A stretch of DNA of 64,000 nt from Nodosilinea sp. PGN35 (GCF_029109325.1 NZ_JAQKQJ010000012.1:124001-188000); one strand, 5' to 3'; shown: positions 8,290 through 17,473, counted from the first letter of the stretch. Translations and numbers: made by a program. Notes: generated by a model not told the origin, from the sequence alone.

Positions 8290-9243
8290 ATGTCAAACCT
8301 ACTCAATCGATGGCAAGCCAGGCTAGCCGCCTTTTGCCTTGCCCTTCTGGCCGTGGCGGGGTTGCCCCTGCTGAGCAGCCCCGCCGCGGCCAACAGCCCC
8401 GGCACCGCCGTCGATTTTGTCAGCCCCCAGTGGCTCGCTGACCACAGCGCCGATCCTGACCTGCGAATTTTGGATGTGCGCCTCAACCCCCTCGACTACA
8501 TTTCGGGCCACATTCCTGAGGCCGTACACCTGGCCGACAACACCTTCCGTGGCCCCAACGGGCGGCTGCCGGTGCAGTACTGGGAGCAGCAGCGCCTGGC
8601 GGCCCTGTTTTCTGAGGCGGGCATTGGCGACGACAGCCAGGTGGTGGTCTATTCCGATGGCGGCAATCTGCTGGGGGCCACCATGGTGGCCTACCTGCTG
8701 GAGCGATCGGGCCATGGCCAGGTGTCCGTGCTCGACGGCGGCCTCAAGGGCTACCGCGAGGCTGGGCTGCCCATCACCCGCGAGTTTCCCCAGTACGAGG
8801 CGGGCACCTTTACCCTCAACGACAACGACGCCATTCGCGTCACCCTCGACCAGGTGCGCGAGTACCTCTCCGGCGATGCCGACGTGGTGTTTATCGATCC
8901 CCGGCCCCCCGCTCTCTTTGCGGGCGAAGAGGATGTCTTCATCCGCAACGGCCACATTCCTGGGGCCAACAACATCCCCTGGCCGACCTTCACCATCGGC
9001 GAAGACAACCTTCATCAGCTCAAGCCCCTCGACGAGATTCAGGCCCTGCTCGATCGCCGCGGCATTACCCCCGACGACGACATTGTTGTGACTTGCAGCA
9101 CCGGCCGCGAAGCCACCCTGCAGTACGTCGTGCTCAAGCACCTGCTGGGCTACCCCAACGTGCGGGTCTACGAGGGCTCTTGGACGGAGTACTCGGCCCA
9201 GCCCGATCTGCCCGTGGCCACCGGGCGCGATCCCCTCACCTAG
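8290..9243 (+). CDS. Exported tandem-rhodanese sulfurtransferase
   Basis: 317 residues: a signal peptide (about 1-35, ending SSPAAANS), then two rhodanese modules. The first (DLRILDVRLNPLDYISGHIPEA) lacks an active-site Cys. The second carries the active-site loop CSTGREAT with Cys269. This architecture matches thiosulfate/3-mercaptopyruvate sulfurtransferases, which move a sulfane sulfur to cyanide or thiols. The signal peptide puts it in the periplasm. It is followed by a small secreted protein and a YeeE/YedE transporter of the TsuA type on the same strand, so the three genes probably handle extracellular thiosulfate. Confidence 0.88.
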   Translation: MSNLLNRWQARLAAFCLALLAVAGLPLLSSPAAANSPGTAVDFVSPQWLADHSADPDLRILDVRLNPLDYISGHIPEAVHLADNTFRGPNGRLPVQYWEQQRLAALFSEAGIGDDSQVVVYSDGGNLLGATMVAYLLERSGHGQVSVLDGGLKGYREAGLPITREFPQYEAGTFTLNDNDAIRVTLDQVREYLSGDADVVFIDPRPPALFAGEEDVFIRNGHIPGANNIPWPTFTIGEDNLHQLKPLDEIQALLDRRGITPDDDIVVTCSTGREATLQYVVLKHLLGYPNVRVYEGSWTEYSAQPDLPVATGRDPLT

Positions 9244-9358
9244 TGTCCTCGGCGGTCGAGGGGCATAGTCCACCGTCCGCCGGCCCCCATAGCTTGCTCC
9301 CAGACCCGAGTTCTGGGAGCCTTAGCAATGAGATACTTCCCTAGGAGACATTGATCCC

Positions 9359-9565
9359 ATGCTGCTACGCCTGTTGTTGATCGCCAGCGCGCTGACCACC
9401 GTCAGCCTGGTTGGCACAGCCTTTGCCGCGACCGCCAGCCAGCCCACCGGCTCCGATACCCTCGACCCCGTTGCCGTGTGCGCCCCCACCCCCACCGACG
9501 ATGCCGAGGACGACAAGAAAGATCCGCCCCCCCGCCGTCCGCGCCGTACCACCCGCGCCGTCTAG
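9359..9565 (+). CDS. Small secreted protein in the thiosulfate cluster
   Basis: 68 residues: a clear signal peptide (MLLRLLLIASALTTVSLVG...AFAA), then a short tail with one Cys (VAVCAPTP), an acidic stretch (DDAEDDKKD) and a basic proline/arginine-rich end. A TAGGAGA ribosome binding site lies about 11 bases upstream. It sits between the rhodanese and TsuA-like genes with 115-bp and 49-bp gaps. The function is unknown. The highly charged tail suggests a periplasmic accessory peptide, but this is inference. Confidence 0.5.
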   Translation: MLLRLLLIASALTTVSLVGTAFAATASQPTGSDTLDPVAVCAPTPTDDAEDDKKDPPPRRPRRTTRAV

Positions 9566-9614
9566 GGCCTGGGTTTTAGATGGGTTTGATGCTGTCGGTT
9601 GAATTGATTGCCCT

Positions 9615-10784
9615 ATGACCCCCGCCGCTGAGTTTGTTCAGGTTCAAAAACCGCGATCGCAGTCCGCTCTTCTCTACCTGCTGCTGGCCCTGGTGGCGGC
9701 CCTGGTGCTGGGCGTGTCGGGCTTTGGCTGGCGGCAGAGCGCCCTGGCCCTGGTGGGCATTCTCTTTGGCCTCACCCTGTACCAGGCCAGCTTTGGCTTT
9801 GCGTCTTCCTACCGACACCTGCTGGTGCGGGGCGACGGGCGCGGGGTGCTGGCCCAGGTGCTCATGCTGGGGCTGGCGACGCTGCTGTTTGCGCCGCTGC
9901 TGCTGGGCGGTATAGGTCGGGGGGCAGTGGCTCCAGTGGCGGTGCAAGCGGTCGCTGGGGCCTTTTTGTTTGGCATTGGCATGCAGCTGGGCAGCGGCTG
10001 CGCCTGCGGCACCCTCTACACCATCGGCGGCGGCAGCTCAATGATGCTGCTCACCCTGCTCACCTTTGGTACCGGGTCGTTTTTAGGCACCCTGACCGAC
10101 GGGGTGTGGCAGGGGTTGCCCAAAACCGAGCCCCTGTCGCTGGTGGGGCTCTGGGGCTGGGGGGGAGTGCTGCTGCAACTGGTAGTGCTGGCTGCCCTGG
10201 CCCTGGGGCTCTGGCGGTGGCAGCGCTCTCGCCCGGCTGATGCGGGCAGCTTTTGGGCCAAACCCACCTGGCGATCGCTGCTCTACGGCCCCTGGTCGCT
10301 GGTGGCCGGGGGCATCGCCTTGGCCCTGCTCAATACCCTCACCCTGGTGCTGGCGGGGCGGCCCTGGGGGGTCACCTGGGGGTTCACCCTGTGGACGGCC
10401 AAAATCGCTGCCGCCCTGGGCTGGAACCCCGCCACCAGCGAATTTTGGCGACAGGACGCGGTGGCCAGCGTGCTCAGCGCCAGCGTGTTTGCCGATGTCA
10501 CCTCAGTGATGAACCTGGGCATTGTGCTGGGGGCGGCCCTGGGGGCGGCGATCGCCGGTCAGCTCACCCTGCGCCAGCCGCCCTCCCGTCTGGCGGTGGT
10601 CGCGGCGCTCCTCGGCGGACTGACGATGGGCTACGGTGCCTGGCTGGCCTTTGGCTGCAACGTGGGAGCCTACTTCAGCGGCATTGCCTCCACCAGTCTG
10701 CACGGCTGGCTGTGGATTGCCTTTGCCCTCCTCGGCACGGCGGTGGGCGTCAGGCTGAGACCCCTGTTCAAGCTGGAGAATTAG
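9615..10784 (+). CDS. YeeE/YedE family (TsuA-like) sulfur-compound transporter
   Basis: 389 residues, almost entirely hydrophobic (about nine TM helices). It carries the two family signatures: GSGCACGTLYTIGGG with Cys129 and Cys131, and GCNVGAYFSGIAS near the C-terminus. In characterised TsuA proteins, such pore-lining cysteines relay thiosulfate through the membrane. The upstream exported rhodanese supports thiosulfate as substrate. The architecture is the full-length two-repeat form. Selenium- and other sulfur-related members exist in this superfamily, so the substrate is inferred. Confidence 0.85.
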   Translation: MTPAAEFVQVQKPRSQSALLYLLLALVAALVLGVSGFGWRQSALALVGILFGLTLYQASFGFASSYRHLLVRGDGRGVLAQVLMLGLATLLFAPLLLGGIGRGAVAPVAVQAVAGAFLFGIGMQLGSGCACGTLYTIGGGSSMMLLTLLTFGTGSFLGTLTDGVWQGLPKTEPLSLVGLWGWGGVLLQLVVLAALALGLWRWQRSRPADAGSFWAKPTWRSLLYGPWSLVAGGIALALLNTLTLVLAGRPWGVTWGFTLWTAKIAAALGWNPATSEFWRQDAVASVLSASVFADVTSVMNLGIVLGAALGAAIAGQLTLRQPPSRLAVVAALLGGLTMGYGAWLAFGCNVGAYFSGIASTSLHGWLWIAFALLGTAVGVRLRPLFKLEN

Positions 10785-10866
10785 CGCCGGTCGCCCCGGT
10801 CGCTCTGACTCCAGTCCTCGGCTGACAGATAGCTGTAGCCAGTCCGGTTGAGGTATTTTCTCGATG

Positions 10867-10890
10867 AACGCTCGAACGTTTGAACGTTGC
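10867..10890. repeat. Three tandem octamers of the AACGTTTG type
   Basis: AACGCTCG, AACGTTTG and AACGTTGC follow one another without gaps. A second triplet of the same octamer family occurs at 57205-57228. It lies in the intergenic space between the convergent transporter and CDF genes. Confidence 0.5.
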
Positions 10891-10972
10891 GGGTGGATTC
10901 AATGGGGATTCGGTATAAGGCCCCAGGCAGCTAGCCGTCCGTGGCCGAGTGAAAGCGGTGGCTGAGCGGAGT

Positions 10973-11881
10973 CTAGTAGCTAATCTCCTCCTCTGTATAC
11001 TCCCTCGGCTCTAGGTGAATGGTAATGCGGGCCGGGCCGTACAGCGCCTCAAGACGATCTTCTACCGCCTCGGTCACGGTGTGGGCGGCCTGAATTTCCG
11101 TCGGTTTGACCACCAGATGCATATCGATAAACACCTGCCGCCCCAGCAGCCCCCGCGAGGCAATGCTGTGACAGTTGAGCACCCCCGGCACCTGCATCAC
11201 CTGTCGGTGAATGGCCTCGGGGGCGATCGCCATTTCGTCCACCAGCCAGGGCAGATTTTCGCGCAGCACTGTCCAGCCGCTCTTAAACACCAGCAGCGCC
11301 ACCGGAAACGCCAGGGCCACATCCAGCCAGCTCAACCCCTGCCACACCCCAATCAGCCCGGCAATCACCACGATTGTGGTCCAAATATCGCTCATGGTGT
11401 GGTAGGCGTCGGCAATCAAAATCTTGCTGTTGAGGGCCAGCCCCACCCGCCGCTCGTAGGTGGCGACAAAAATGTTGATGCCCAGCACCCCCAACATAAT
11501 CCACAGGGCCGCTGGGCCCATGGTAACCGGGTTGCCCCCCGAAACTATCCGCTCCACCGCACTCTTGAGAATTTCAAAGCAGGCGATACCCAAAAAGGCC
11601 GCAATGCCCAGCGCGCCCACCGCCTCAAACTTTTGGTGCCCGTAAGGGTGATCGCGATCGGGTCTGGGGTTGGCCAGCCGGTTGGTGGCCAACCCCAGCA
11701 CATTGTTGGCGCTGTCGGTGACGCTGTGCAGGGCGTCGGCCAGCAGGCTCAGCGACCCGGTCATCCAGCCCACGGTGGCTTTGAGAGTCACCACCGCCAG
11801 GTTTAACACCAGGGTGATCAACAGCACCCGCTGCACGGCCTGGCGGTTATCCACAGTAGGGGAAAGGGGGCGATCGGCCAT
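10973..11881 (-). CDS. Cation diffusion facilitator family transporter
   Basis: About 302 residues from Met at 11881 (an upstream ATG at 11929 adds 16 unlikely residues). It has six TM helices and the CDF metal site in TM2 (LLADALHSVTDSANN), the HPYGHQKFE loop, and the second site in TM5 (ADAYHTMSDIW). The C-terminal cytoplasmic domain (about 210-300) has the usual ferredoxin-like fold pattern with His-containing strands (NCHSIASRG, FIDMHLVV). The family exports Zn, Fe, Mn, Co or Cd in exchange for protons. The Ala-Leu-His spacing in TM2 suggests a Zn/Fe-type site, but the metal cannot be assigned. Confidence 0.88.
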   Translation of the reverse strand: MADRPLSPTVDNRQAVQRVLLITLVLNLAVVTLKATVGWMTGSLSLLADALHSVTDSANNVLGLATNRLANPRPDRDHPYGHQKFEAVGALGIAAFLGIACFEILKSAVERIVSGGNPVTMGPAALWIMLGVLGINIFVATYERRVGLALNSKILIADAYHTMSDIWTTIVVIAGLIGVWQGLSWLDVALAFPVALLVFKSGWTVLRENLPWLVDEMAIAPEAIHRQVMQVPGVLNCHSIASRGLLGRQVFIDMHLVVKPTEIQAAHTVTEAVEDRLEALYGPARITIHLEPREYTEEEISY

Positions 11882-12234
11882 AGCGGAACCACCGGGTAGA
11901 CTAAGCACAGGCAGAGCGGAACACCACACCCTCTGCCTAGGTCTACATTACTGCCCTGGGGTAGGCCTTTGACGCCGGGCCGCCGCGCCCTGGCCACAGA
12001 AAACGGGCCTTCGGTTCTGCAGGAGCAGCCAGTGGGGCGACAAACTGGATAAAGTTTGCTTAAGGATTCCGTAAATCCCCCCAGGCGATTGGTCTCAGCG
12101 GCGGGGTTGCCCCGCTAGTCTGGGGGAAATCGCCATTGCAACGGTCATAGACCGGCCCCAGGGGCGATCGCGCCAGCCGTCTCCCTGCTGCTCCCTCCTT
12201 AAGCTCCCAGGTTCCTATCGCTTTCCCCTCACCG
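11882..12234. other. 353-bp divergent intergenic region
   Basis: This lies between the CDF gene (minus) and the PEP-CTERM gene (plus). I see no supported ORF. The minus-strand ORF at 12060-12365 overlaps the PEP-CTERM signal peptide and looks spurious. Confidence 0.35.
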
Positions 12235-13095
12235 TTGATGACACACCGGTCTGCTATCACCGCCCCGCTCCTGGGTTTGGCACTGTCGTTAGCCAGTACC
12301 CTGGCCCCTGGCCTGGCCGGGGCCTCCCCCCTTCCCCCCGGACTGCTAGAACTCACCCAGGGCAACTCGACCTACCGCACAGATTTGCTCCGCTTTAGCG
12401 ACAATCAATCGTGGCTCGTCGACGGCATCGAAACGCTGTTCACCGACCTGTACTTTCTCAACCTGAGCAGCCTGGCCGCCCCCCAGGAGCTGCGGCTCGA
12501 AGACTTGCAGCCGTTGACCTTTAGCCAGCCCAGCCCCGATCGCATCAGCGCCAGTTTCTTCGGCGGCAGCCTCACCTTTGCCCTCGACTCGGTGCTGTTG
12601 GGAGGTGCCCCCGGCAGCTATCGCGCCGCCCGGGAAGAAACCGTCACCCTTACCAACACCGGCTCCGACTGGCTCGATGTCAGCCTGTTTAAGTACATCG
12701 ACTATGACCTCCAGTTTGACGGTGTGCTCACCAACAACACCGCGTTTTTTGCCAACAATACTCTCACCCAAACCGATCCCAGCGGTGCTTTAGCCACTCT
12801 CTCCGTCGATCAAACCCCCACGGCGGTGCAGATTAGCCCCTACGGCTCCCTGCTAGCCCAGCTCTACAATGTCCCGGCCACGGGGCTGCAAAATACCCCC
12901 GGCCCCCTGGTCGATGCCGACGCCACCGCTGCCGTTCAGTTTGACCGCACCCTGGCCCCAGGGGAATCGGTAGTGTTTAAATTCCTCATGACGGTGCAGC
13001 GCCAGGCTGCGGCGAAGGCCGTCCCTGAACCAGGAACGGCCTTCGCTTTGGGAGTGGGGGCGGCGGGGCTGGCGCTACTGCGCCGCCGACGCTAG
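12235..13095 (+). CDS. PEP-CTERM sorting-domain protein
   Basis: 286 residues. A signal peptide (about 1-30) precedes a beta-rich extracellular body, with repeated strands and many Asn/Thr/Asp residues. The last 24 residues form a PEP-CTERM anchor: VPEPGT, a hydrophobic helix and a terminal RRRR. Such proteins are processed by an exosortase and are usually displayed at the cell surface or in the exopolysaccharide matrix. The DNA encoding the PEP motif forms a perfect 11-bp hairpin (13012-13022 with 13036-13046). No exosortase gene is in the window. The biological role is unknown. Confidence 0.8.
   Translation: MMTHRSAITAPLLGLALSLASTLAPGLAGASPLPPGLLELTQGNSTYRTDLLRFSDNQSWLVDGIETLFTDLYFLNLSSLAAPQELRLEDLQPLTFSQPSPDRISASFFGGSLTFALDSVLLGGAPGSYRAAREETVTLTNTGSDWLDVSLFKYIDYDLQFDGVLTNNTAFFANNTLTQTDPSGALATLSVDQTPTAVQISPYGSLLAQLYNVPATGLQNTPGPLVDADATAAVQFDRTLAPGESVVFKFLMTVQRQAAAKAVPEPGTAFALGVGAAGLALLRRRR
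13012..13046. repeat. Perfect 11-bp inverted repeat inside the PEP-CTERM coding region
   Basis: GCGAAGGCCGT at 13012-13022 pairs with ACGGCCTTCGC at 13036-13046 across a 13-nt loop that encodes the VPEPG motif. It has no T-tract. Confidence 0.6.
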
Positions 13096-13112
13096 CTGGC
13101 CACCGGCCAGAT

Positions 13113-13349
13113 CTAGCACTTGTTTAAATCGAGGCCAGCTTCCTTGGCCATGGCCTCAAGCCCTTTGGTTTGAAGGGTTTTGATGGCTTTGGTGGACAGG
13201 CGCAGCTTGACCCAGCGCTTGCCCTGGGGCCACCAGACGCGCTTTTCTTGCAGGTTGGCCTCTTGCAGGCGCTTGGTGCGGCGGTGGGAGTGAGAGATGG
13301 AGAAGGCGTTGTTGGCCTTCTTCCCGGTGAGTTGACAATGACGAGCCAT
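13113..13349 (-). CDS. rpmB: 50S ribosomal protein L28
   Basis: 78 residues starting [20 protein letters not shown], with HSHRRTKR and [13 protein letters not shown], which is diagnostic for bL28. The length is normal for cyanobacteria. An upstream in-frame ATG at 13421 would add 24 residues that do not belong to the family. Only 17 bp separate its stop from that of the convergent PEP-CTERM gene, so transcripts may overlap. Confidence 0.97.
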   Translation of the reverse strand: MARHCQLTGKKANNAFSISHSHRRTKRLQEANLQEKRVWWPQGKRWVKLRLSTKAIKTLQTKGLEAMAKEAGLDLNKC

Positions 13350-13458
13350 GGATATTCTCCGACGGTAATCAAACGGCACAATAGCGCAGTTTCTAATAGT
13401 AGCAGACCTGGCCGGGTTCAAAACAGATTTTTTTTGCGCCAGATCCCTGCTTCAAAAC

Positions 13459-15390
13459 CTACTTCAGAAATGGCGGGGCCGGGCAGTCGAGGGTAATCAC
13501 CACCGCCCGCAGTAGATTCATCTCGGCGGGGGTGACATCGTTGTCGGCCAATACGGTGTGGGCGCAGGCATCGACAATGGCCTGCTTCAGCTTGGGAATG
13601 GCCAGCTCTAGGCGACCTAGGCTCGTCATCACCTCGCTGCTGTTAACCTTAGGTAGCTCACGGGGGGAGGGTTGCGCCTTTGCCCCCGGCAGCTGCGAAA
13701 AACCCAGTTTGAGGGCATAGAGGGCATCCTCTGGCCTGCTGTGCCCAACCCGCGCCAGCAGGGCCAGCACGACCGTTGCATCACCCCACAGGTCATCCAT
13801 GGCGGTAATGGCTGCGGTTGGCTGAAGCGATGGGCCAGACAACCGCTTGCGGAGAATCAGCTGGAGCGGAAAGTTTGACAGCAGCAGGCGACCCCCCGGC
13901 TGGCTCAGGGTTTGAGCCGTTTGCATAAACCGCTGGCCTGCCTCGGGGTCGAGCTGCTGGAGAGCGGGCACTAGCGCCTCTAGCAACAGCAGATCTTGCC
14001 CATGCTTGAGGCCGCGAATCTGATTGTAAATTTGTCCCACTCGCCCTCTGCAATCGGAGCCATAGGTGTTGGACAGGTACTCGATCTGCTGAGTTTGGAG
14101 GGCGGGTTTGGTTCGTACCAGCAGGGCATACACGACCTCAATCGCCGCCGTGGGGTCGTGCAGGGCGGCCTTGAGGTCGGCGGGTAGTTCGCTGAGCAGC
14201 GATCGTACCTGAGCCAGCCGCCGCGCATCGGTGGTGCCAATGGCGGTCATGAACTGTCCTGCCGAGGGGGATGCGATCGCCGCCGTTCCTGCCCGCACAG
14301 CGGTGTTTGTCCCCCCGTGCAGCCCCATCACCAAAGAGTCTTCTGCAGAATTAAACGACAATGCCGTTTCTCCTAGGGGAGCGGCTCCCTGGGGCATCGG
14401 CACCTGACCCAAGCGCCGCAGCCGCTCATGCAGGGGCGGGTGGGTGGCAAACCAGCCCCCCAGAAACGATAGGCTGCCGTTGGCCTCGCCAAACAGCAGG
14501 TGGCTGGCGGTTTCAGCCATCGGGGAGACCATGGTAGACCCCGCCGGCAGCTGGCCAATTTTGCGCAGCGCCCCGGTCAGCCCCTCGGGGTTGCGGGTAA
14601 ACTGCACCGCCGAGGCATCGGCCAAAAACTCTCGCTCCCGCGATACGGCACTTTTAATCAGCCGCCCGCACAGCACCCCCAGGTAGCCAATCACCACCAT
14701 GGCCAGGGCCGCCGCCAGAATGGCCCCGCCGCCCTTGTCATCCTTTGAGCGGCGCAGCGACCCGCTGGGGTAGTAGTTCCAGCGCAGCACCACGCGCCCG
14801 GCAATGTAAATCAGCAGCAGACCGTGGATCACCCCAATCAGCTTGAGGTTGAGGCCCATATCGCCGTTGAGAATGTGGCTAAACTCGTGGCCGATCACCC
14901 CTTGCAGCTCGTCGCGGCTGAGCTGATCAAGGCAGCCACGGGTCACCCCAATTACGGCTTTGTCAGCGGTAAAGCCCGCCGCAAAGGCATTGATACCCGG
15001 CTCGTCGTCCAGCAGGTACACCGCCGGGATGGGGGTGCCCGAGGCCAGAGCCATTTCGCTGACTACGTTGATCAGCCGCTGTTCGCCGGGGTCATCGGTG
15101 AGGGGGTTGATCTCCCGCCCCCCCAGCCCTTTGGCCAGGCTGTGGCCCCCCTGCCCGAGCTGGGCCAGCTTGGTCGAGCTGCCCACCACCATAAAAGCCA
15201 GGGTGCCGCTGGCCACCCAAAACAACACCCCCGGTCGCCACAGCGGAGTCGGCCCCAGGGCATCGGCGGATAGAAGCGCGATCGCCACTCCATAAAATGC
15301 CGCGACCATCACTGCGATCGACAGCCCAAACAGCAGCAGCAGCTTGGTGGTGTTGCGGCGAGCCTGATCCTGATGCTCAAAGAAATTCAT
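13459..15390 (-). CDS. M48 family (HtpX-like) membrane metalloprotease
   Basis: 643 residues. Two TM helices near the N-terminus (about 14-40 and 53-70) precede the peptidase M48 domain with the zinc motif HEFSH (His168, Glu169, His172) and the downstream third-ligand region REREFLADASAVQFTR. Two more TM helices lie between (about 185-200 and 225-245). A long C-terminal helical region of about 300 residues is not part of the core HtpX fold and extends well past the usual 290 residues. It follows lemA with a 2-bp gap, a recurring LemA-M48 pair thought to act in membrane protein quality control. Confidence 0.9.
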   Translation of the reverse strand: MNFFEHQDQARRNTTKLLLLFGLSIAVMVAAFYGVAIALLSADALGPTPLWRPGVLFWVASGTLAFMVVGSSTKLAQLGQGGHSLAKGLGGREINPLTDDPGEQRLINVVSEMALASGTPIPAVYLLDDEPGINAFAAGFTADKAVIGVTRGCLDQLSRDELQGVIGHEFSHILNGDMGLNLKLIGVIHGLLLIYIAGRVVLRWNYYPSGSLRRSKDDKGGGAILAAALAMVVIGYLGVLCGRLIKSAVSREREFLADASAVQFTRNPEGLTGALRKIGQLPAGSTMVSPMAETASHLLFGEANGSLSFLGGWFATHPPLHERLRRLGQVPMPQGAAPLGETALSFNSAEDSLVMGLHGGTNTAVRAGTAAIASPSAGQFMTAIGTTDARRLAQVRSLLSELPADLKAALHDPTAAIEVVYALLVRTKPALQTQQIEYLSNTYGSDCRGRVGQIYNQIRGLKHGQDLLLLEALVPALQQLDPEAGQRFMQTAQTLSQPGGRLLLSNFPLQLILRKRLSGPSLQPTAAITAMDDLWGDATVVLALLARVGHSRPEDALYALKLGFSQLPGAKAQPSPRELPKVNSSEVMTSLGRLELAIPKLKQAIVDACAHTVLADNDVTPAEMNLLRAVVITLDCPAPPFLK

Positions 15391-15392
15391 GG

Positions 15393-15989
15393 CTAGCTAA
15401 AAGATACGCGGGGGACTTCTTTGACCTCAGGGGCGCTTTCTTCGAGCAGCTGGGCCGCGTTGAAGTTGAAGCTGCCCGCGATCAGGTTGCCGGGGAACAT
15501 CTCTCGCTGGGTGTTGTAGAGGGTGACGGCGTCATTAAACGCCTGCCGGGCAAAGGCGATGCGGTTTTCGGTGGAGCGCAGTTCTTCGATCAGCTGGGCC
15601 ATATTTTGATTGGCTTTGAGATCGGGGTAGGCCTCCGACAGCGCAAACAGCCGCCCCAGGGTGCTGTCGAGCATGCCCTCGGCGGCGGCCAACTGCGTCA
15701 TCGCTCGCGGATCTCCAGGGGCCTGGGCCGCCTGACGGCTGGCGCTCATGGCGCTGTTGCGGGCGCTGATCACCGCCGCCAGGGTTTCTTTCTCGTGGGC
15801 CATATAGCCCTTCACGCTCTCCACCAGGTTGGGAATCAGGTCGTAGCGGCGGCGCAGCTGCACGTCGATCTGGGCGTAGGCATTTTGGTAGCGGTTGCGC
15901 CCGGTCACTAACCGGTTGTAGAGATTGACCAAAAAGACCGCCGCAATTAGCAGTACGGCCACCAGCAGTATTAGTACCCCCACGGGCAA
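15393..15989 (-). CDS. lemA: LemA family protein
   Basis: 198 residues: an N-terminal TM helix (about 2-24), then the LemA helical domain with the signatures LYNRLVTGRNRYQNAYAQID, RRRYDLIPNLVESVKGYM and FNDAVTLYNTQREMFPGN. Length and motifs are complete. It is the first gene of a two-gene operon with the M48 protease (2-bp gap). LemA proteins project a helical bundle from the membrane. The molecular role is not settled, but co-occurrence with M48 proteases is well known. Confidence 0.93.
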   Translation of the reverse strand: MPVGVLILLVAVLLIAAVFLVNLYNRLVTGRNRYQNAYAQIDVQLRRRYDLIPNLVESVKGYMAHEKETLAAVISARNSAMSASRQAAQAPGDPRAMTQLAAAEGMLDSTLGRLFALSEAYPDLKANQNMAQLIEELRSTENRIAFARQAFNDAVTLYNTQREMFPGNLIAGSFNFNAAQLLEESAPEVKEVPRVSFS

Positions 15990-16225
15990 ATCCTCAGAAA
16001 CGGCATCGTACCGTTAGCTTGCCCAAGCTTTTAGGAGGCGTCGCAGGGTTAAGAAAAATTGTGTTGAAGAGAGATGAGCCGAAAGTTTTAGGCTCAAGGG
16101 GATTTTTGATGAAGAACATACCCTCCTAGCACAGCTTACGTGCCGATTCTGTAGATGAATCGCCAGGCCGCTGGTCAGAGCTGCGTGATGAGGACAAGGC
16201 TTTCGCGATTTTTCAAGGAAGACTA

Positions 16226-16414
16226 ATGAGCGTTTCTGCTGGCGAAGATATCCCGACCCGCTATCGACTCAACTTGGACTTCCCAGCTGATGATCAAGTA
16301 ATTGTTGTTGACGGCGATCGTCAGGAAATTGGATGGCTCTGCAATGAGTTGAGCGAGTGGACAGGCATTCGGGCAAAGCCTTGGAGGAATCTGCAGTCTA
16401 GACTAAATGGATGA
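16226..16414 (+). CDS. Possible small protein or gene remnant
   Basis: 62 residues (MSVSAGEDIPTRYRLNLDFP...), with an AAGGAAG ribosome-binding-like site directly upstream. The same frame is open upstream for about 29 more codons with sensible protein-like sequence (SVDESPGRWSELRDEDKAF) but no start codon. It could therefore be the 3' part of a decayed longer gene. I recognise no family. The surrounding 15990-16903 stretch looks like degraded DNA. Confidence 0.35.
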   Translation: MSVSAGEDIPTRYRLNLDFPADDQVIVVDGDRQEIGWLCNELSEWTGIRAKPWRNLQSRLNG

Positions 16415-16903
16415 CGCGACTGTAATTTTGAGCAGATTCCAAACAATGATTTGTCCGATAGTTCTGGCGGGCAACCATACCGAATGGCTCTGCCCTAAGG
16501 CAAAGCGATTACGGAAACGTACCCATGATCATAGACTACCAGCGGCGGGAGTTTGGGATCGGTGAGTCTTGGTAAGGGTATAGCTACTCTGACCTGAGTC
16601 CCTGAAGCTGGGAGCAGCTGGGCGCTACCCTTACGCTATCAGCGCATCACAAGTTGGGAAAGTCCAATCGGCCAAGCTGCCTTTCAGCTCAAAAGTGTGC
16701 CAGCGCTTGCCCCGTCGCCCGTTGAGCCTGTGAGATAACGAGTATTGAACTGGTTTCAGACCGCTTCAAGCATTTTTGGCACGATTGAGCAGCGTGCGAA
16801 TTGACGAAATTTTTGTGGGTTGAGCTTACACTCCCTCCTATGAAAATGTCCTAAGGTCGCTGTTTTAGCCTTGCTAAAACCTTGCACCTCAAAGCTTGCA
16901 TCC
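16415..16903. other. 489-bp gene-poor stretch with a possible coding remnant
   Basis: No intact gene is supported. On the minus strand at roughly 16640-16770 a short open frame of about 44 codons reads RLNGRRGKRWHTFELKGSL and then stops. Its composition is protein-like and it may be the end of a decayed gene. I could not assign a family. Confidence 0.3.
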
Positions 16904-17434
16904 CTAGTTGCCCGATCGCGCCAGGGGTTCTGACGGCGGAAACGGCAGCGGCCGATACCACTGGGGTCGGGTTTGGGGAAACGGCGAAGGCTGCGTCAGC
17001 TGCTGTTTGACCTGGTTGAGGTCTTGGTTGAGTTCGCGAATGCGGCGCGACAGCAGGCGAATTACGTTGACGGCAATGCCGGGGGTTTCGTCAATGGCGT
17101 CGTAGAGCTGCTGCTGGGTGAGTACCAGGCAGGCGCAGGGCTCCAGGGTGGTGACCGAGGCCGATCGCGGCTCGGCGTCAAACACCGACATTTCGCCAAA
17201 GCATTCGTCTTCCTTGAGCTGGGCCACCTCCTGACCGCCGATGTGCACACTGACGCGGCCCGACACCACAATGTACATCGATCGCCCCTCCTGGCCCTCG
17301 GTGATGATGGTGTAGTTGCTGTCGTAGAACACCTCATCCATCACCGAGGCCAGCCGCACCAAAAAGTCATCCCGCAGCTCTTTGAACATGGGGACGTTGC
17401 GAATAAACAGGAGGCGTTCGACGCTGTTTAACAT
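16904..17434 (-). CDS. Cyclic nucleotide-binding domain protein
   Basis: 176 residues: a cNMP-binding beta-roll (about 10-125), with GQEGRSMYIVVSGRVSVHI and the phosphate-binding cassette region FGEMSVFDAEPRSASV, which keeps the Glu and Arg used for cAMP/cGMP contact. A helical segment (about 125-150, RELNQDLNQVKQQL) and a proline-rich tail follow. There is no DNA-binding HTH, so it is not a CRP-type regulator. It starts 39 bp after the MFS-HEAT gene and is probably in the same operon, which suggests that it senses a nucleotide for, or binds to, that membrane protein. Confidence 0.85.
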   Translation of the reverse strand: MLNSVERLLFIRNVPMFKELRDDFLVRLASVMDEVFYDSNYTIITEGQEGRSMYIVVSGRVSVHIGGQEVAQLKEDECFGEMSVFDAEPRSASVTTLEPCACLVLTQQQLYDAIDETPGIAVNVIRLLSRRIRELNQDLNQVKQQLTQPSPFPQTRPQWYRPLPFPPSEPLARSGN

Positions 17435-17473
17435 AGGGGGCGGGTTTACCTAGGGGGAACGGGGCCAGAATAC

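Noticed and set aside
8323..9273. 316-codon antisense ORF in the rhodanese gene
   Set aside because: Shadow frame; the sense strand has a signal peptide and two rhodanese modules.
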